This document shows positions 5,531 through 7,264 of a DNA stretch of 7,264 nucleotides, in pieces. The position numbers were made by a program, and so were the translations under genes. The notes beneath the pieces were generated by a model. The model saw nothing but the letters and a program-made list of their open reading frames with translations, did not search any database and was not told where the DNA came from. Source of the stretch: Planctomycetota bacterium (GTDB lineage Bacteria > Planctomycetota > PLA2 > JAEUHO01); NCBI GenBank assembly GCA_024639415.1, contig JAHEIK010000187.1, positions 1 through 7,264 on the forward strand. The letters run 5' to 3'. Each line of letters opens with the position of its first letter. Position 1 is the first letter of the stretch.

Positions 5531-6094
5531 ATGCATGTCTACAACGAACTCGTACCGTTCCTGAAGAGCCGCCACGTCACTCGCGTCGAGTGGAAGGCCG
5601 GTCTGCGCAGCTACACGGACGGGTTCGTCGTCGGTCTGAGCGACCACTTGGTCGCCGTGCTCAGCATCCTCGACTTCCGCAGTGACGGCGTGGAGGTGTT
5701 CCCGCTGAGCCGCGTCGCCAAGGTCGTCACGACCAACGCCGACGGGTTCTGGCAGCACGTCCTCGAGACCGAGGGCATCGTCCCCGACCGTAGCGTTCTG
5801 CGCGGCCTGCAGCTCGGCGACTACCGCGCCCTGGCCGAGTCGCTGCTTGCCCGCGGAGGCATGGTCGGCGTGAGCTACGAGCCCGACGCCGAGGGCCCCG
5901 TCCAGTACGCGCTCGGTCCCGTCCGCGCTGCCGATGACGCGCGCTGCGCCGTGCAGCGCGTCTGGGCTTCGGGTGATTGGGACGACGAGTGGACGTGGAT
6001 CCGCTACGACACCGTCGGGCGCGTCGACGTCGACCGTCCGTACGTCAGCGCCTACGAGCGCTACACCGCCCCCTACGAGGCGCCGGAGTCCTAG
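5531..6094 (+). CDS. Hypothetical 187-residue cytosolic protein
   Basis: I do not recognise the family. There is no signal peptide or membrane helix. Residues 12-68 read as a small beta-rich module (TRVEWKAGL, GFVVGLSDHLVAVLSI, GVEVFPLSRVAKVVT). Residues 110-176 repeat the theme (GMVGVSYEP, then WTWIRYDTVGRVDVDRPYVSAY), with a helical linker at 88-107 (RGLQLGDYRALAESLLARGG). The pattern of a strand, an acidic turn and then [LY]-[SD]-x-V-x-[KR]-V suggests two SH3/Sm-like half-barrels, but that is inference only. GGAGG (5517-5521) lies 9 nt before ATG 5531 in the loop of a small GGGG/CCCC hairpin (5511-5514 / 5523-5526). The 89-bp gap after the DUF6768-like gene and the shared strand are compatible with co-transcription. 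Only 33 bp separate its stop from the convergent transporter gene. Confidence 0.7.
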   Translation: MHVYNELVPFLKSRHVTRVEWKAGLRSYTDGFVVGLSDHLVAVLSILDFRSDGVEVFPLSRVAKVVTTNADGFWQHVLETEGIVPDRSVLRGLQLGDYRALAESLLARGGMVGVSYEPDAEGPVQYALGPVRAADDARCAVQRVWASGDWDDEWTWIRYDTVGRVDVDRPYVSAYERYTAPYEAPES

Positions 6095-6127
6095 GCTCGG
6101 CTCGGAGACTCTCCTGCCAGGCCGCGC

Positions 6128-7123
6128 TCACGAGGGATGCGTCTCGTCGTGGGCGCACGGCACGACTTCGAGCGTCGCGTGCACGACGCCCAGGTCCGGT
6201 GCGATGCGGCCCTTGTAGACGCCCGGCGCCTCGGGGGACTCCGCCAGGATGGTGCCCTCCAGCGCCCAGATGCCGGGACCGACAGACCAGACGTGCAAGT
6301 CGCTGACGCGGTCGCTGCCATCCTGCTCCAGCGCCTGGCGGATGCGCTGCAGCACTTCCTCCGGCGCCTGGTGATCGAGCAGCACATGGCTCGTCTGGCG
6401 CAACAGCCCGATCGACCAGCGGGCCACGAGCAGGCTGCCGACGATTCCCATCACCGGGTCCATCCACTGCCAGCCCATGTACTTGCCCGTGAGCAGCGCG
6501 ACGATCGCCGTCAGCGACGTCAAGGCATCGGCCAGGACGTGGAAGTACGCCGACCGTAGGTTGTGATCGTGCTCCGGCGCAGGCGCGTGGTCGTGCTGAT
6601 GGGTGTGGGCGTCATGATGGTCGTGACCGTGACTGTGCCCGTGATCATGACCGTGACCGTGATCGTGCTTGAAGCCGAGAATGAACGCGCTTGCGACGTT
6701 CACGACAAGGCCCAGGATCGCGACGAGGATCGCCTGGTCGAACTGGATGGCCACGGGCGCCAGTAGGCGCGCGACACTCTCGAACGCCATGAAGGCCGCG
6801 AACACAGCCAGGAGCACGGCGCCGCTGAAGCCTCCCAGCGCGTTGGCCTTGCCGGTGCCGAAGGCGAAGCGCGGATCGTGGGCGTGGCGCCGCGCGTACG
6901 CGTAGGCGAAGGCCGCGATACCCAGCGCCACCGTATGCGACGCCATGTGCAGGCCGTCTGCCAGCAACGCCATCGAGCCGAAGGCCAGCCCCGCGATGAT
7001 CTCGCCCACCATCATGACGGCCGTGATCACGATCACGATCTGCGTACGGCGCTCGCCACCACGACGGACGTCTTGCCCGAAGGTGTGAGGGTGCTCGTGG
7101 TGGGGCAGGCAGTCGCGATGCAT
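6128..7123 (-). CDS. dmeF: Cation diffusion facilitator, DmeF-type Co(II)/Ni(II) efflux transporter
   Basis: The 331-residue inner-membrane antiporter is predicted to export divalent metal in exchange for protons. From ATG 7123, the N-terminus is His-rich (MHRDCLPHHEHPH) and ends in the ERRTQ segment (24-28) typical of DmeF. TM2 carries ALLADGLHMASH (52-63: D56, H59, H63) and TM5 carries HVLAD (H195, D199); these are the metal-site positions of CDF proteins. The TM4-TM5 loop (152-187) is packed with His/Asp/Gly, as is usual for metal-handling CDFs. The cytoplasmic C-terminal domain spans about 250-325, and MDPVMGIVGS (221-230) marks TM6. The long frame extends to 7207 but would overlap the divergent gene. 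ATG 7135 (GGGGAC upstream) is an alternative start four codons earlier. DmeF-type proteins are best known for cobalt and nickel, but the exact metal cannot be read from the sequence. No dmeR-like regulator is in view. Confidence 0.9.
   Translation of the reverse strand: MHRDCLPHHEHPHTFGQDVRRGGERRTQIVIVITAVMMVGEIIAGLAFGSMALLADGLHMASHTVALGIAAFAYAYARRHAHDPRFAFGTGKANALGGFSGAVLLAVFAAFMAFESVARLLAPVAIQFDQAILVAILGLVVNVASAFILGFKHDHGHGHDHGHSHGHDHHDAHTHQHDHAPAPEHDHNLRSAYFHVLADALTSLTAIVALLTGKYMGWQWMDPVMGIVGSLLVARWSIGLLRQTSHVLLDHQAPEEVLQRIRQALEQDGSDRVSDLHVWSVGPGIWALEGTILAESPEAPGVYKGRIAPDLGVVHATLEVVPCAHDETHPS
6590..6670 (-). repeat. Low-complexity tract encoding the His-rich loop
   Basis: On the plus strand this stretch is made of GTG/GTC/ATG triplets such as GTGACCGTGACTGTG. 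On the coding strand these spell alternating His with Asp and Gly (for example HDHGHGHDHGHSHGHDHH). It is a codon-level repeat inside the transporter gene, likely prone to slippage in multiples of three or six, and it binds metal in the protein rather than acting as a DNA element. Confidence 0.7.
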
Positions 7124-7166
7124 GCGGCCGCGCATGATACGGTCCCCGCCGACGAGGGAGGGCGAC

Positions 7167-7264
7167 ATGGCCGACACAGGGATCTTCCGCGAGCTGCACG
7201 CAGTCATCGTTCCGGTTCCCGACCTGGACGCCGCGCGCGCCTTCTACGGTGGTGTGCTTGGCCT
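7167..7264 (+). CDS. VOC (glyoxalase/bleomycin-resistance/dioxygenase) family protein, 5' fragment
   Basis: Only the first 32 complete codons are present; the gene runs off the right edge. The translation opens with MADTGIFRELHAVIVPVPDL followed by DAARAFYGGVLGL. The pattern H-x5-VPDLDAARAFY-x3-LGL is the signature of the first beta-alpha-beta-beta-beta unit of VOC proteins. H11 is where a metal ligand often lies. ATG 7167 is preceded by GGGAGG (7156-7161) with a 5-nt spacer. It is divergent from the metal transporter with 43 bp between the two starts, so the promoters must be compact or overlap the transporter's 5' end. The substrate cannot be told from this fragment. Confidence 0.8.
   Translation, partial: MADTGIFRELHAVIVPVPDLDAARAFYGGVLG

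Overview
This is a GC-rich (roughly 70%) bacterial chromosomal window with strong G/C preference at third codon positions. The organism is Gram-negative-like: it has a lipobox lipoprotein and an Sec-type signal peptide. Clean Shine-Dalgarno sites precede most genes. The GCCCCTACG-type intergenic hairpins and the small two-helix membrane protein recall Planctomycetota or other deep-branching environmental lineages, but taxonomy cannot be fixed from sequence alone.

Layout. Bases 1-574 hold no convincing gene. They contain a family of GC-rich hairpins and two 88-bp tandem repeats that share the core GCCCCTACG, plus a diverged inverted relative. Bases 575-1795 encode a CelD/BcsL-type GNAT acyltransferase with an odd Cys/His-rich tail. 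Bases 1796-2563 look intergenic, but carry a small secreted-protein reading frame (1998-2279) interrupted by one in-frame TGA. This frame has a signal peptide, a good ribosome binding site, continued GC3 bias past the TGA, a short amino-acid repeat on both sides of the TGA, and a SECIS-like stem-loop starting directly after it. I read it as a candidate selenoprotein of unrecognised family with a vicinal Cys-Sec pair. It is the most interesting item here.

Bases 2564-5047 encode an 827-residue lipoprotein with about five fibronectin type III-like domains and a C-terminal domain I do not recognise, followed by a strong GC hairpin. Two small genes follow on the same strand: a two-helix membrane protein resembling DUF6768 (5154-5441) and a 187-residue cytosolic protein of unknown function (5531-6094). 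Convergent to these, on the minus strand, is a DmeF-type cation diffusion facilitator with a His-rich loop (6128-7123). Divergent from it, the start of a VOC/glyoxalase-fold gene runs off the right edge (7167-7264).

The genes do not form one obvious pathway. The lipoprotein, the small secreted protein and the membrane protein are envelope-directed; the CDF transporter exports divalent metal. No selenocysteine machinery (selA, selB, selC, selD) lies in the window, so the selenoprotein call depends on the rest of the genome.
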